Positions 40,901 to 48,320 of a stretch of DNA of 64,000 bases are shown here, piece by piece; the stretch's first letter is position 1; each line of letters starts with the position of its first letter. A program made the translations under genes and the position numbers. Below the pieces are notes generated by a model. It was not told the origin of the DNA and ran no database searches. It saw nothing but the letters and a program-made list of their open reading frames with translations. The DNA is from Thalassotalea loyana (GTDB taxonomy: Bacteria; Pseudomonadota; Gammaproteobacteria; Enterobacterales; Alteromonadaceae), in assembly GCF_030161435.1 (NCBI RefSeq), contig NZ_BSSV01000003.1, positions 186,001 through 250,000 of the forward strand, written 5' to 3'.

Positions 40901-41022
40901 TGAGCAAGTGATTGGAAAGAAATTAACGAAGCAATTGTAGAAGCGCATAGGAGCGTTTTTCGATAGCTAGTTTGCTGGCGCAATACATGGCTAATCTTAT
41001 TTAACCTGTTGTTGTTAGACAT
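37912..41022 (-). CDS. TonB-dependent receptor for alginate oligosaccharides
   Basis: A large (1036 residues) outer-membrane receptor of the carbohydrate-type class found in Alteromonadales. A signal peptide ends near SFQSLAQ. A plug follows with EVIEVRGLRGTMTRSL and SLSDVIENISGASGHRLKGSQNEISIRGLG, then a long barrel ending GTKWEFGVKAKF. First gene of the alginate operon, with two operator-like palindromes upstream; the expected cargo is alginate oligomers released by the PL7 and PL6 lyases. The ATG at 41022 has GGAAG 7 bases upstream and begins the signal peptide. The frame opens 54 bases earlier. Confidence 0.9.
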   Translation of the reverse strand: MSNNNRLNKISHVLRQQTSYRKTLLCASTIASLISFQSLAQEQESTQQAKADTEVEVIEVRGLRGTMTRSLNEKKNNTAIVDAVAAADFGELPGLSLSDVIENISGASGHRLKGSQNEISIRGLGSYWGYSTFNGRTITNAGPGRAVNFKKFPSELVDKVVIYKSQQADLVEGGTSGTIDVNSLRAVDYGEDQTTIQATGIYNNYYSDVDGDVSPWGGKIVVSTVQQWETDGLGDMGFTLGVNHTNSSNPEENYGGSSQMGVCALRAADGSNLIGGSNCATGQQGVSAGRVGRDPELGVDTDLADFDRSSIFYVPNDAYWRTGEDEDIRTGAVFTYQWVPNEHWNINVDAQYSDLEYTEKRMELALDSRRDDLADHIISADHTLLYATGEARPTLQGEDRNQVDEYRGGGLEIEYSPNDDFTLALDVSYSESYRYRLRHRTKFRSTERYNYALDFRGRNVPTLTWLDDSRLGPNDSGFVSSEAFDASHMINFLHDGHAYVEYRRTHEERNDDIFALNLDGEYQLDNDFISSIKVGLRYSEEHLVDYVNNDVSLVISDGSQRNGASDNEDNNWDELNPEANSALINGIMNNCQNGHSNNIQFTEEPGAGGDATRYATYDHKCFIGQILGQLPGAEGTGFYDIGEREDGRDGGDRDVTETITAAYVMANIDTEIGNMPVYGNIGLRVVKTETHSDGWGDKLYITSGETNEGDTIWSTIKNASGEPVEPVTLDSSYTEYLPSLNLTFQVTDEFYIRTAAYRSLSRFQLNAMSAGVSYQICEDENETICDPDTNTDYTQVVRGGSASGNHLDPYTADNYDLSFEYYPSLDSAITAALYYKSFTGGYESVTEQRDIEVVLDGETSIYPDVSFLVNQTSDDTSVIKGIEITGQKHFVELPEPFNGLGAKFAWNYADSGFVTAEPASPGIVPDANLFGFSQNVASASVYWEGEDTTVRLLWKYRSKYLQPNSLPFPDRSHRYVQDALYMNMSAKYKINKNFSLFLKGLNLTNEPQVMTRGNDTTIADYSRSGTKWEFGVKAKF

Positions 41023-41114
41023 TGTTATCTTCCGCTTGATTATCGTTGTTTTATATTTGTTAATTTTTGTAATCAACTATATTCAAGCAACATCAACAGG
41101 GATTGTCAACCACT

Positions 41115-41126
41115 TTGGTATACCAA
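41115..41126. promoter_or_regulatory. UxuR/ExuR-like operator palindrome 1
   Basis: TTGGTATACCAA, a perfect 12-bp palindrome and the core of the operator bound by FadR-family uronate regulators such as UxuR and ExuR. It lies about 93 bases upstream of the TonB receptor start. The FCD regulator at 47311 is the natural candidate binder. Confidence 0.7.
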
Positions 41127-41154
41127 TTTGCAATTAAAATCGTTCTTAAATTTT

Positions 41155-41166
41155 TACCAATTGGTA
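41155..41166. promoter_or_regulatory. Operator-like palindrome 2 (reverse half-site order)
   Basis: TACCAATTGGTA, a perfect 12-bp palindrome 28 bases from palindrome 1. It carries the same half-sites in the opposite order, so it may be a second contact site or unrelated. Confidence 0.45.
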
Positions 41167-41336
41167 GAAAAAGTACATATCAAAATAGTTTCTTAACACC
41201 TTAACCCTTTATAATAAAAACCAAATTAAACCAATAAAAACATAAAGATAAAGATAAAATAAAATAAAAACCATCAAGTCGACGTATCAAAATAAATGAC
41301 AACATCCAGCAAATATCACGAAAGGTAATTTTATTT

Positions 41337-41348
41337 TTGGTTGACCAA
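41337..41348. promoter_or_regulatory. Operator-like palindrome 3 upstream of the PL7 gene
   Basis: TTGGTTGACCAA, with TTGGT and ACCAA arms around a TG centre. It lies 104 bases before the PL7 start. It differs from the UxuR-type core by two central bases. Confidence 0.5.
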
Positions 41349-41451
41349 AGACCAAAATTTAATGTAAAAATAAATGAGCCAACCTACCTGACCAACAGGT
41401 ACATAAGCTGTAAAAACATTTTTCAAAATCACATTAACAATCGGTTATATC

Positions 41452-42852
41452 ATGAAGAAAATGTCATTTATATTTACGACAGCATTAACATTCGCTTTGT
41501 TACCAGGCTGTGGTGGTAGTGCCTCGCCTGAGTGGAATACAGCTCCTGCGCCACCGCCAGTAACTCAACCTGAGCCTGAAGTCATAATAGATGACATAAC
41601 CTGCTCTTCCAGCTATCCAATAAGCATAAGCCATGTCACTATCGCTAACGAGACTATGCAAATAAGTGAACTCATTGATGGCAATAAAACGTTAGCATCT
41701 AATTGGGTAGCACCCAATATTGATACCTCGCTCATGATCGAATTGACGGAGCCAGCTAATGTCAAACAACTTGTGTTAACTTGGGCACAAGTTCAAAACG
41801 CTCACATGTTTGCCATCTCATCATCAAAAGATGGACAAGACTGGCAACTTATGGACACCATCGATCAAAGTTCAAGCAACAGTGACATTCCAGATGTAAT
41901 CGACCTCATTAACAGTTCTGGTAACGAAATAACCGCCAAATATTTACAGCTTGATCTAGCTGGAGATGCGCTAAGTCAAGCCAGTGAGCTGTTAGAAATT
42001 GAACTCTTTGGTTGTGCTGAAAATGTAGATCAATCAATTGAGCTAGTTGACTGGTATCTGAGTGTTCCAACAGATGAAGATAGCAATGGTCGCTCAGATA
42101 GCATTTCTGAGACCGAACTTGAAAGTGGTTACTACGATCCGCGGTTCTTTTCGCAATCAGCAGATGGTGGGCTTATCTTTGCAACGTCAGTAAAAGGTTA
42201 TAAAACATCCACCAATACCAAATACGTGCGATCTGAGCTGCGTGAGATGCTCAGGCGCGGTAATACCAACTACAGCACACAAGGTGTAAATCAAAACAAC
42301 TGGGTGTTTTCAAGCGCGCCGCAATCAGATATAGACCTAGCAGGCGCTGTTGATGGAGTACTCCACGCAGAACTCGCTGTTAACCACGTCACGACAACAG
42401 GTGAAGATTATCAAATAGGCCGCGTTATTATTGGTCAAATTCACGCTAACGACGATGAGCCTATTCGGTTGTATTACAGGAAACTGCCTAACAATCAAAA
42501 TGGCGCCATCTATTTTGCTCATGAAATCCTTGGCGGAGATGATTTGTACATTGAAATGATTGGCACTCGCTCAAACAGCGCAAGCAACCCAGCCAATGGT
42601 ATACCTTTAAACGAAAAATTTTCATACACCATTGAAGTTTTAGGTAACACCCTGAATGTGAAGATAACCAAAGCCGACGGTAGTGAATTTACTGAACAGT
42701 TTGATATGTCTGATAGTGGCTACGATGTGGGTGGCCAATATATGTATTTTAAAGCTGGAGTATATAACCAAAATAACTCCGGCGATCAGCATGATTACGT
42801 TAAAGCAACATTTTATAAAATAGAAAATAGCCATACTGGCTACGATAATTAG
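41452..42852 (+). CDS. Alginate lyase, PL7, lipoprotein with discoidin-like domain
   Basis: A 466-residue surface or periplasmic lipoprotein. The lipobox LLPGC has its cysteine at residue 20, followed by a proline-rich linker (30-44). Residues about 50-188 form an F5/8 type C (discoidin, CBM32-like) fold with SELIDGNKTLASNW and a terminal cysteine. The PL7 jelly roll covers about 196-462, with all three family motifs: R260-SELR, Q329-I-H331 and Y432-FKAGVYNQ. It cleaves alginate endolytically at the cell surface. It is the first gene of the plus-strand arm. Confidence 0.92.
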   Translation: MKKMSFIFTTALTFALLPGCGGSASPEWNTAPAPPPVTQPEPEVIIDDITCSSSYPISISHVTIANETMQISELIDGNKTLASNWVAPNIDTSLMIELTEPANVKQLVLTWAQVQNAHMFAISSSKDGQDWQLMDTIDQSSSNSDIPDVIDLINSSGNEITAKYLQLDLAGDALSQASELLEIELFGCAENVDQSIELVDWYLSVPTDEDSNGRSDSISETELESGYYDPRFFSQSADGGLIFATSVKGYKTSTNTKYVRSELREMLRRGNTNYSTQGVNQNNWVFSSAPQSDIDLAGAVDGVLHAELAVNHVTTTGEDYQIGRVIIGQIHANDDEPIRLYYRKLPNNQNGAIYFAHEILGGDDLYIEMIGTRSNSASNPANGIPLNEKFSYTIEVLGNTLNVKITKADGSEFTEQFDMSDSGYDVGGQYMYFKAGVYNQNNSGDQHDYVKATFYKIENSHTGYDN

Positions 42853-42862
42853 GTACCAAGCA

Positions 42863-43405
42863 ATGAACCACACAATAAAAGCCCTCACCTTGTGTTTTCT
42901 AGCATTCAGTTTTTTTGGCTATGCAAACGAAGGGAGTCAACATAATCTCTACGAAAATAAATTATTGATTTCATTACCAAGTGAATTGAAATCATTGTCA
43001 TCAAAGGCAATTAACAAGCGCTACGGCAAGCAAAAAGTACCCCCTAATTACGCATTTAGCACTAAAGACAAAAGCGTAAGTTTTACTTTTACACAATATC
43101 CAACACCTGCCGACAAATCGAATATGAAAAAGATTCATCAATCTGTCTCTGCCATGTTAAGAGCCTCTGAGCCTGATGCTAAATGGAAAAAAGACAAGGT
43201 TTATACACGCCTAAATACACGTGTAGGTGTTTACGAGTATGAAACCAAAGGCATGGGGAAGTACCAATATAAAATTACTTACTTATTACCAATCGACGGC
43301 AAGCTAACTTTCATATCTTTCACAACAACTAACATCAAGTACAAGAGCAAGTGGGTAGCTCACGCCAGAGAAAGCTTTGAAAACATAGTGTTAGCAGAAA
43401 GTTAA
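42863..43405 (+). CDS. Secreted protein of unknown function in the alginate locus
   Basis: A 180-residue protein with a signal peptide (MNHTIKALTLCFLAFSFFGYA, residues 1-21). The mature part is basic and beta-rich, with FSTKDKSVSFTFTQYPTP, RVGVYEYETKGMGKYQYKITYLL and a C-terminal KSKWVAHARESFENIV helix. It recalls the PsbP/Mog1-type fold of small secreted proteins, but I cannot assign a family. It starts 10 bases after the PL7 stop, so it is co-transcribed with that gene and presumably serves alginate handling or envelope function. Confidence 0.6.
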   Translation: MNHTIKALTLCFLAFSFFGYANEGSQHNLYENKLLISLPSELKSLSSKAINKRYGKQKVPPNYAFSTKDKSVSFTFTQYPTPADKSNMKKIHQSVSAMLRASEPDAKWKKDKVYTRLNTRVGVYEYETKGMGKYQYKITYLLPIDGKLTFISFTTTNIKYKSKWVAHARESFENIVLAES

Positions 43406-43567
43406 AGGAAAGTACTGAAATCATCTTGAGTGTTCCCACAAGCGCTTAAGATAGTTTTTTAACATTTAGCTGACAACATGGTTGACAAACTGGTTATACA
43501 AATTATTATTACAAATTAAACCAATCAAACCAGATTGTTTTACCAAAAAGACAACAGGATTATAATA

Positions 43568-45817
43568 ATGAAAATATTTGCGAATAAAACGATTGCACTT
43601 TCGGCGATTGCTTTAGCTGTTGCTGGTTGTAACAGTGATGAGCTGCCGTCAAAAACGGGGAACTCTTTTGGACAACTCGCTGTCTCGGGTGAAGCGAGAG
43701 TTGGCGAGTCGCTGACAGCAACGGTTACTGATGGCAATGGCGTTGATGCTTCAGCAATTTCATATAACTGGATGGCTGATGGCAGCTCAATTTCTGGCGC
43801 ATCTTCGAGCACGATAATGCTCACTGAGGCTCAAGCAGGTATGGCTATCTCTGTTACGGTTTCTTACACCGACAATGATAACTACAGTGAAGTCATTACC
43901 TCCAACCCAACAAGCAATGTGTTAGTCAACTTCGCAGGTATGGTTGAAATAGCAGGTATTCTTGAAGCCGGCAAGGAGCTGACGGCAACACTGACAGATG
44001 ATAACGTTTTTGATCCAGCCACTGTCACATATGCATGGTATGCCGATGGCATGATGATCGACGGTGCGACCATGGCAACATATGCCCTTACAGATAATGA
44101 TGTAGGCAAAGCAATTACAGCTGTCGCAATGTACACCGACAATGATGGTTATGTGGAGGAAGTAAGTTCAGAACCAACTGCGCCGATTGCGGAACGAGCT
44201 GCAAATACGCCGGCAACTTTTGACGGCTTAGCGGTGTCAACTACAAACCTATCTGCTGAACCGATTACTGGTACCATTACCGTGACAGACGCTGATGCAG
44301 GTGAAAGTTTATTAGACGCTTTAACTGATGTTGTAACAACGTTTGGTATGTTTTCTGTAACCGCTGAAGGTAATTGGTCATATACGCTAGACACAACTAA
44401 CCCTACTATCGCATCTTTGGTCGACGAAAACGATATCGTAACTGACACAATTGCATTGACTTCTGCTGACGGTACGACTGCAGAGCTCGTAGTTACCATT
44501 ACAGGTGCAGCTGCGATTGCACCAACAAAAGTTGCCAAAATCACAGATAACATGACGGATGATGCTGGTGAGTTGCGTTATAAGCTATCTTCAAGTGACG
44601 TTATCCAAGCGGGTAAGTTAACGGTTTCATTCCTAAAAGAAGCGGGATTAGAGAAAGATGCATACATTGGGTTATTCGGCTCTTCAACAAGCACAAGTAA
44701 CGCGATAATTGACTTACGTATACAAAGCACCGGTTATGTTATTCGCAATAATGATGGTATTGATATTACGATTCCATTTACAGAGAATAAGTGGACCGAT
44801 GTTGAAATGACATGGGATGCGACTGCGGCCTCTGCAACTGAAGCTCCTTTACTGACGTTAACTATTGATGGTACCAGTGTGACAGTCGACCCATTTGCTT
44901 CGGTTTCAAATTCTCTTAGCGATGTCATGGCAGGTGTTGAAACAGTTATTTTCAAGTTAGGTGATAACAGCTCAACAACAGGTGAACCATCATTTAAGAT
45001 CGACAACTTTGTCCTTTACTCGGATATCGAAGGCACAACAGTGCAATTTGAAGATGACTTTGAAAGCTATGCTGAAGGTGCGTCATTAGATACCGACAAC
45101 CCTGATTCACCATACAATTCAAGTACTGCAGAAACTATTGTTGAGCAGCTAAGTGGTTCAGGTCCAATGACGAACCCTGATAACAAAGCCGCTCAAATAA
45201 CTGATAACATGACAGATGATGCAGGTGAACTACGTTACAAACTTTCATCAAGTGATATTATTACAGCAGGTAAGCTATCTGTAGCCTTCTTAAAAGAAGC
45301 AGGTATTGAAAAAGATGCATACATTGGCTTGTATGGCTCTTCAACAAGTACAAGTAATGCACTAATTGACTTGCGAATTCAAAGTACAGGGTTTGTCATT
45401 CGTAATAACGATGGCATTGATATCACCGTACCATTTGAAGATGATACATGGACAAATGTTGAAATGACTTGGGATGCTACTTCAGCAACAGCCACTGAAG
45501 CACCACTGTTAACTTTAACAATTGGTGGCACCAGTGTAACCGTAGACCCGTTTGCATCCGTATCAAATTCTTTGAGTGATGTAATGGCAGGTGTAGAGAC
45601 TGTTATCTTTAAATTAGGTGACAACAGCTCGGTAGTTGGTGAACCTGCATTCTTTGTTGATGACTTTAAGCTTTACTCAGACATCGAAGGAACAGTGATT
45701 CAATTCGAAGATGACTTCGAAGGGTATGCTGAGGGTGTTTCATTAGATACTGATAATGCAGATACACCATATAACTCAAGTTCAGCCGAAACGATCGTTG
45801 CCGTAAAAGAAAAATAA
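43568..45817 (+). CDS. Multidomain surface lipoprotein, putative alginate-binding protein
   Basis: A 749-residue lipoprotein with lipobox VAGC (cysteine 21). Domains in order are two Ig-like repeats (about 33-119 and 124-207, with SLTATVTD and YTDNDxY motifs), a VCBS-type repeat (about 213-312, GTITVTDADAGES, WSYTLDTTNPTI), and two nearly identical modules of 219 residues (about 321-539 and 540-749) predicted as beta-sandwiches. Each module begins ITDNMTDDAGELRYKLSSSD and ends FEDDFExYAEG. No catalytic motif is seen. Placed between two PL7 lyases, it is probably a surface glycan-binding protein. The ATG at 43568 starts the signal peptide; the frame opens 33 bases earlier. Confidence 0.78.
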   Translation: MKIFANKTIALSAIALAVAGCNSDELPSKTGNSFGQLAVSGEARVGESLTATVTDGNGVDASAISYNWMADGSSISGASSSTIMLTEAQAGMAISVTVSYTDNDNYSEVITSNPTSNVLVNFAGMVEIAGILEAGKELTATLTDDNVFDPATVTYAWYADGMMIDGATMATYALTDNDVGKAITAVAMYTDNDGYVEEVSSEPTAPIAERAANTPATFDGLAVSTTNLSAEPITGTITVTDADAGESLLDALTDVVTTFGMFSVTAEGNWSYTLDTTNPTIASLVDENDIVTDTIALTSADGTTAELVVTITGAAAIAPTKVAKITDNMTDDAGELRYKLSSSDVIQAGKLTVSFLKEAGLEKDAYIGLFGSSTSTSNAIIDLRIQSTGYVIRNNDGIDITIPFTENKWTDVEMTWDATAASATEAPLLTLTIDGTSVTVDPFASVSNSLSDVMAGVETVIFKLGDNSSTTGEPSFKIDNFVLYSDIEGTTVQFEDDFESYAEGASLDTDNPDSPYNSSTAETIVEQLSGSGPMTNPDNKAAQITDNMTDDAGELRYKLSSSDIITAGKLSVAFLKEAGIEKDAYIGLYGSSTSTSNALIDLRIQSTGFVIRNNDGIDITVPFEDDTWTNVEMTWDATSATATEAPLLTLTIGGTSVTVDPFASVSNSLSDVMAGVETVIFKLGDNSSVVGEPAFFVDDFKLYSDIEGTVIQFEDDFEGYAEGVSLDTDNADTPYNSSSAETIVAVKEK
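44537..45810 (+). repeat. Tandem duplication with 657-bp period inside the lipoprotein gene
   Basis: The stretch from about 44537 recurs from about 45194, with the same landmarks exactly 657 bases (219 codons) apart (for example GATAACATGAC at 44546 and 45203). Protein identity is very high while many third codon positions differ, so the duplication is not brand new. Confidence 0.85.
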
Positions 45818-45835
45818 CGGCGATCAGATGGATAA

Positions 45836-45864
45836 AAATAGCGCTCTAAGAAGCGCTATTTTTT
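45836..45864 (+). terminator. Rho-independent terminator after the lipoprotein gene
   Basis: A perfect 10-bp stem (45836-45845 with 45852-45861), loop CTAAGA, then a T-run. It ends the first plus-strand transcript. Confidence 0.85.
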
Positions 45865-45931
45865 CACATAACGAAAGACAAGAAATAAAACAACCAATTA
45901 AATTGGCTTATAGAAATTACAGGAGTGCTTT

Positions 45932-46963
45932 ATGATTAAAGCTGTAACAACCCTATCATTAGCGCTTGTCCTCGCGAGTTGTGCGAGCACATCATCTTCG
46001 CCAGCAGGAAAATTCGATTTATCAAATTGGAAAATCACCGTGCCACTCGATCAAGATGGAAACGGCAAAGCAGATGATATTGATACCAAAGCCCTGCAAA
46101 CCTATCAACATCCGGACTTTTTCTATTTAGATAATACCGGTAACCTTGTTTTTACCTCACCGAATAAAGCGGTTACGACACAAACGTCATCAAATACTCG
46201 AAGTGAGTTAAGGCAAATGCTAAGAGGCAGTGACACCTCAATTGGTACCAAATCATACGGAAATAACTTTGCTTTGGCAGCGCACCCAGATGCCCCCTAC
46301 TTTGCTCAAGTTGGAGGTCGATTAGATGCCACACTAAAAGTCAACCACGTAGCAAAGCGGGCTAAACACCCGAAAAAGCCTGCTTATTCTGTAGTGGTTG
46401 GTCAAATACATGCAGGAAAGGATAAAGAGCTTATTGCTGAAGGAAATGGCTTTGGCTATGACAATGAACCTATTAAAATTTACTATAAGAAATGGCCTGA
46501 CCATAAAACTGGTTCAGTATTTTGGACCTACGAAAGAAATTTAGCAAAAGATGACCCTGATCGCACAGACATTGCATACCCTGTTTGGGGAAATACATGG
46601 GAAAATAGCAACGATCCAGGCAATCAGGGAATATCACTTGGTGAAGAGTTCAGCTACACAATTGATGTACGAGAAAACATCATGTATTTGACCTTCAGCA
46701 CACCAAAAAAATCGGTTGTTAAATATGAAATCAACTTGGCAAACAATGTAGATGCCTATGGTGTTGTAGATAGTAAGGATAATCCAAAGGGTTATGCTGG
46801 TGATTGGCATTATTTTAAAGCGGGAGCCTATAATCAGTGCTCAACGAAAGACGCTGAAGGCATGTGGTACGCTGCCTGCGAAGGCACAGGCGACTGGGCT
46901 ACCGACAAAGCTAATGGTGATTACACAAGTGTCACATTTTCAAAGCTGAGCCTGTCAAATTAA
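45932..46963 (+). CDS. Alginate lyase, PL7, lipoprotein
   Basis: A 343-residue single-domain PL7 enzyme. The lipobox LASC has its cysteine at residue 17. The catalytic jelly roll starts at FDLSNWKITVPLD (28) and carries R90-SELR, Q158-I-H160 and Y294-FKAGAYNQ. There is no carbohydrate-binding domain, unlike the other PL7 protein of this locus. Two cysteines near the end (NQC... and AACEG) may form a disulfide. It is likely anchored in the outer membrane and acts on alginate chains or large oligomers. A partial CCAATT-A-AATTGG repeat lies 26 bases before the start. Confidence 0.93.
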   Translation: MIKAVTTLSLALVLASCASTSSSPAGKFDLSNWKITVPLDQDGNGKADDIDTKALQTYQHPDFFYLDNTGNLVFTSPNKAVTTQTSSNTRSELRQMLRGSDTSIGTKSYGNNFALAAHPDAPYFAQVGGRLDATLKVNHVAKRAKHPKKPAYSVVVGQIHAGKDKELIAEGNGFGYDNEPIKIYYKKWPDHKTGSVFWTYERNLAKDDPDRTDIAYPVWGNTWENSNDPGNQGISLGEEFSYTIDVRENIMYLTFSTPKKSVVKYEINLANNVDAYGVVDSKDNPKGYAGDWHYFKAGAYNQCSTKDAEGMWYAACEGTGDWATDKANGDYTSVTFSKLSLSN

Positions 46964-46986
46964 GCAAAATAAAAGCACTTATTTTC

Positions 46987-47021
46987 CCCGTACATTGCTA
47001 CACGGCGTATCAATGTGCGGG
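46987..47021 (+). terminator. Weak hairpin after the second PL7 gene
   Basis: Arms 46987-46997 and 47011-47021 pair over 11 bp including one G-U, with a 13-base loop. No T-tract follows, so termination is uncertain. Confidence 0.4.
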
Positions 47022-47047
47022 ATAAAACCACAAATGTAAACTTTCAT

Positions 47048-47060
47048 TTGGTATTACCAA
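47048..47060. promoter_or_regulatory. Operator-like palindrome 4 upstream of the FCD regulator
   Basis: TTGGTATTACCAA has the same arms as the receptor operator with one extra central base. It lies about 250 bases before the regulator start. Confidence 0.5.
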
Positions 47061-47171
47061 GAACCATTCTCTATTTTAACTCTTTGATGACAACAAAAAC
47101 CCACCCAAACACCTTTCAAAGAAAGAAAAAAGCTTATCAAGCTAACTTTTCAAAAACAACAGCAAACCACT

Positions 47172-47184
47172 TTGGACATACCAA
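47172..47184. promoter_or_regulatory. Operator-like palindrome 5 upstream of the FCD regulator
   Basis: TTGGACATACCAA is a degenerate copy of the same motif, about 127 bases before the regulator start. It suggests autoregulation. Confidence 0.4.
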
Positions 47185-47310
47185 TAAAAACCAAAACCAA
47201 CAAAATTGGTAAAACTAAAAGTTGAATAATACAACCATCTATGCAACCATACTAATTGTAAGGTATTTAACCTATTTTTGAGATTCACCTGTCGATTGAG
47301 GTACACGCAT

Positions 47311-48036
47311 ATGGCAGCTAAAAGATTGTTTTGGGGCATTGTAGAGTTGATTGAAGCATCTATTAATGCTGGTCAATACCCTGTTGGCAGTCGGCTTCCA
47401 CCAGAGCGAGAACTCGCTACACAATTTAATGTTAGTAGACCAACAATACGCGAAGCAATTATTGCATTAGAAGTTAGAGGCAAAGTTGAAGTTAAGACCA
47501 GTTCTGGTGTTTATGTGCTAGCTGCCTCTAAAAGCAACCACAATATTCAGCAGATAAATGCGTTTGAAGTTACTCAAGCAAGAGCCTTGGTTGAAGGTGA
47601 AGTTGCAGCATTGTCTGCCGCGTCAATTAGTACTGATGAACTTGATGCACTTGAACAAACGTTAATTGACATGGAAGAAGGCGGTGATATGCAAGCAGCC
47701 GACCAGACTTTTCACAATATTATTGCAGGCTCAACACGCAATGAAGCAATGCATAACTTAGTTGAAAACCTTTGGTCACTGCGTACATCATCTAAAGAAA
47801 TCGTGAATGATTACGATAGCGTCTGTAGCAAAGATAACGCAAAAACTATTGCTGAACATCGAGCGATTTTTAATGCGTTGAAACTTGGTGACGCGACGAA
47901 AGCAAGAACAGCAATGCACAACCATTTTAATCGACTGATTAATACGTTATTTGACGCTGAAGAAGCAAGAGCTCTCGAAGAAATCAAACGTAAGGCGAGT
48001 GAAAAACGAGACTTATATTCAATTAGGCGACCATAG
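47311..48036 (+). CDS. FadR-type GntR regulator (FCD domain), alginate locus regulator
   Basis: A 241-residue regulator. The N-terminal winged helix reads GSRLPPERELATQFNVSRPTIREAIIALEVRGKVEVKTSSGVYV (residues 28-71). An all-helical FCD ligand domain runs about 85-225, with histidines in HNI, EHR and HNH positions that could bind a metal, as in other FCD proteins. UxuR/ExuR and related uronate regulators belong here, and derepression by a uronate or keto-deoxy sugar is expected. The ATG at 47311 has GAGG 9 bases upstream. The frame opens earlier at a TTG that I reject. Confidence 0.88.
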   Translation: MAAKRLFWGIVELIEASINAGQYPVGSRLPPERELATQFNVSRPTIREAIIALEVRGKVEVKTSSGVYVLAASKSNHNIQQINAFEVTQARALVEGEVAALSAASISTDELDALEQTLIDMEEGGDMQAADQTFHNIIAGSTRNEAMHNLVENLWSLRTSSKEIVNDYDSVCSKDNAKTIAEHRAIFNALKLGDATKARTAMHNHFNRLINTLFDAEEARALEEIKRKASEKRDLYSIRRP

Positions 48037-48320
48037 CCCTTGTTGAGTGGCCAATAGCATAGATGGCAGTGATAGTCTCTTGAGCGAACAATAAGCTACC
48101 AATATAGCTGCAAACTCTAGGTTACTTATCTGCAATAACATTACAATTTTAACAGCCAGTATACGATCGTTTAATTCGTCATTATTAGCAAAGTATGCTG
48201 TCTGTTTATAGCAACCAAATTAGATATCTGTGTCGCTTAGCGTTGAATATTAAACTTTTGGTCAAACAATAAAGAATTTCTTGATAACGTCACTATTTTG
48301 CTCCCTATACAAAACAGAAA

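Larger units (their letters stand above)
41023..41451. promoter_or_regulatory. Divergent promoter region of the alginate locus
   Basis: A 429-base, strongly AT-rich gap between the receptor and the first PL7 gene. It contains at least three TTGG/CCAA palindromes (listed separately) and A-rich stretches around 41220-41280. No convincing coding frame is seen. It must contain the promoters of both arms of the locus. Confidence 0.75.

Noticed and set aside
43490-43502. Operator-like TGGTTATACAAA upstream of the lipoprotein gene
   Set aside because: One half-site is degenerate and the spacing is off; not strong enough to list with the other operators.
45894-45906. CCAATT-A-AATTGG upstream of the second PL7 gene
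   Set aside because: A palindrome of AT-rich type whose half-site arrangement differs from the UxuR-like core. Mentioned in the PL7 entry only.
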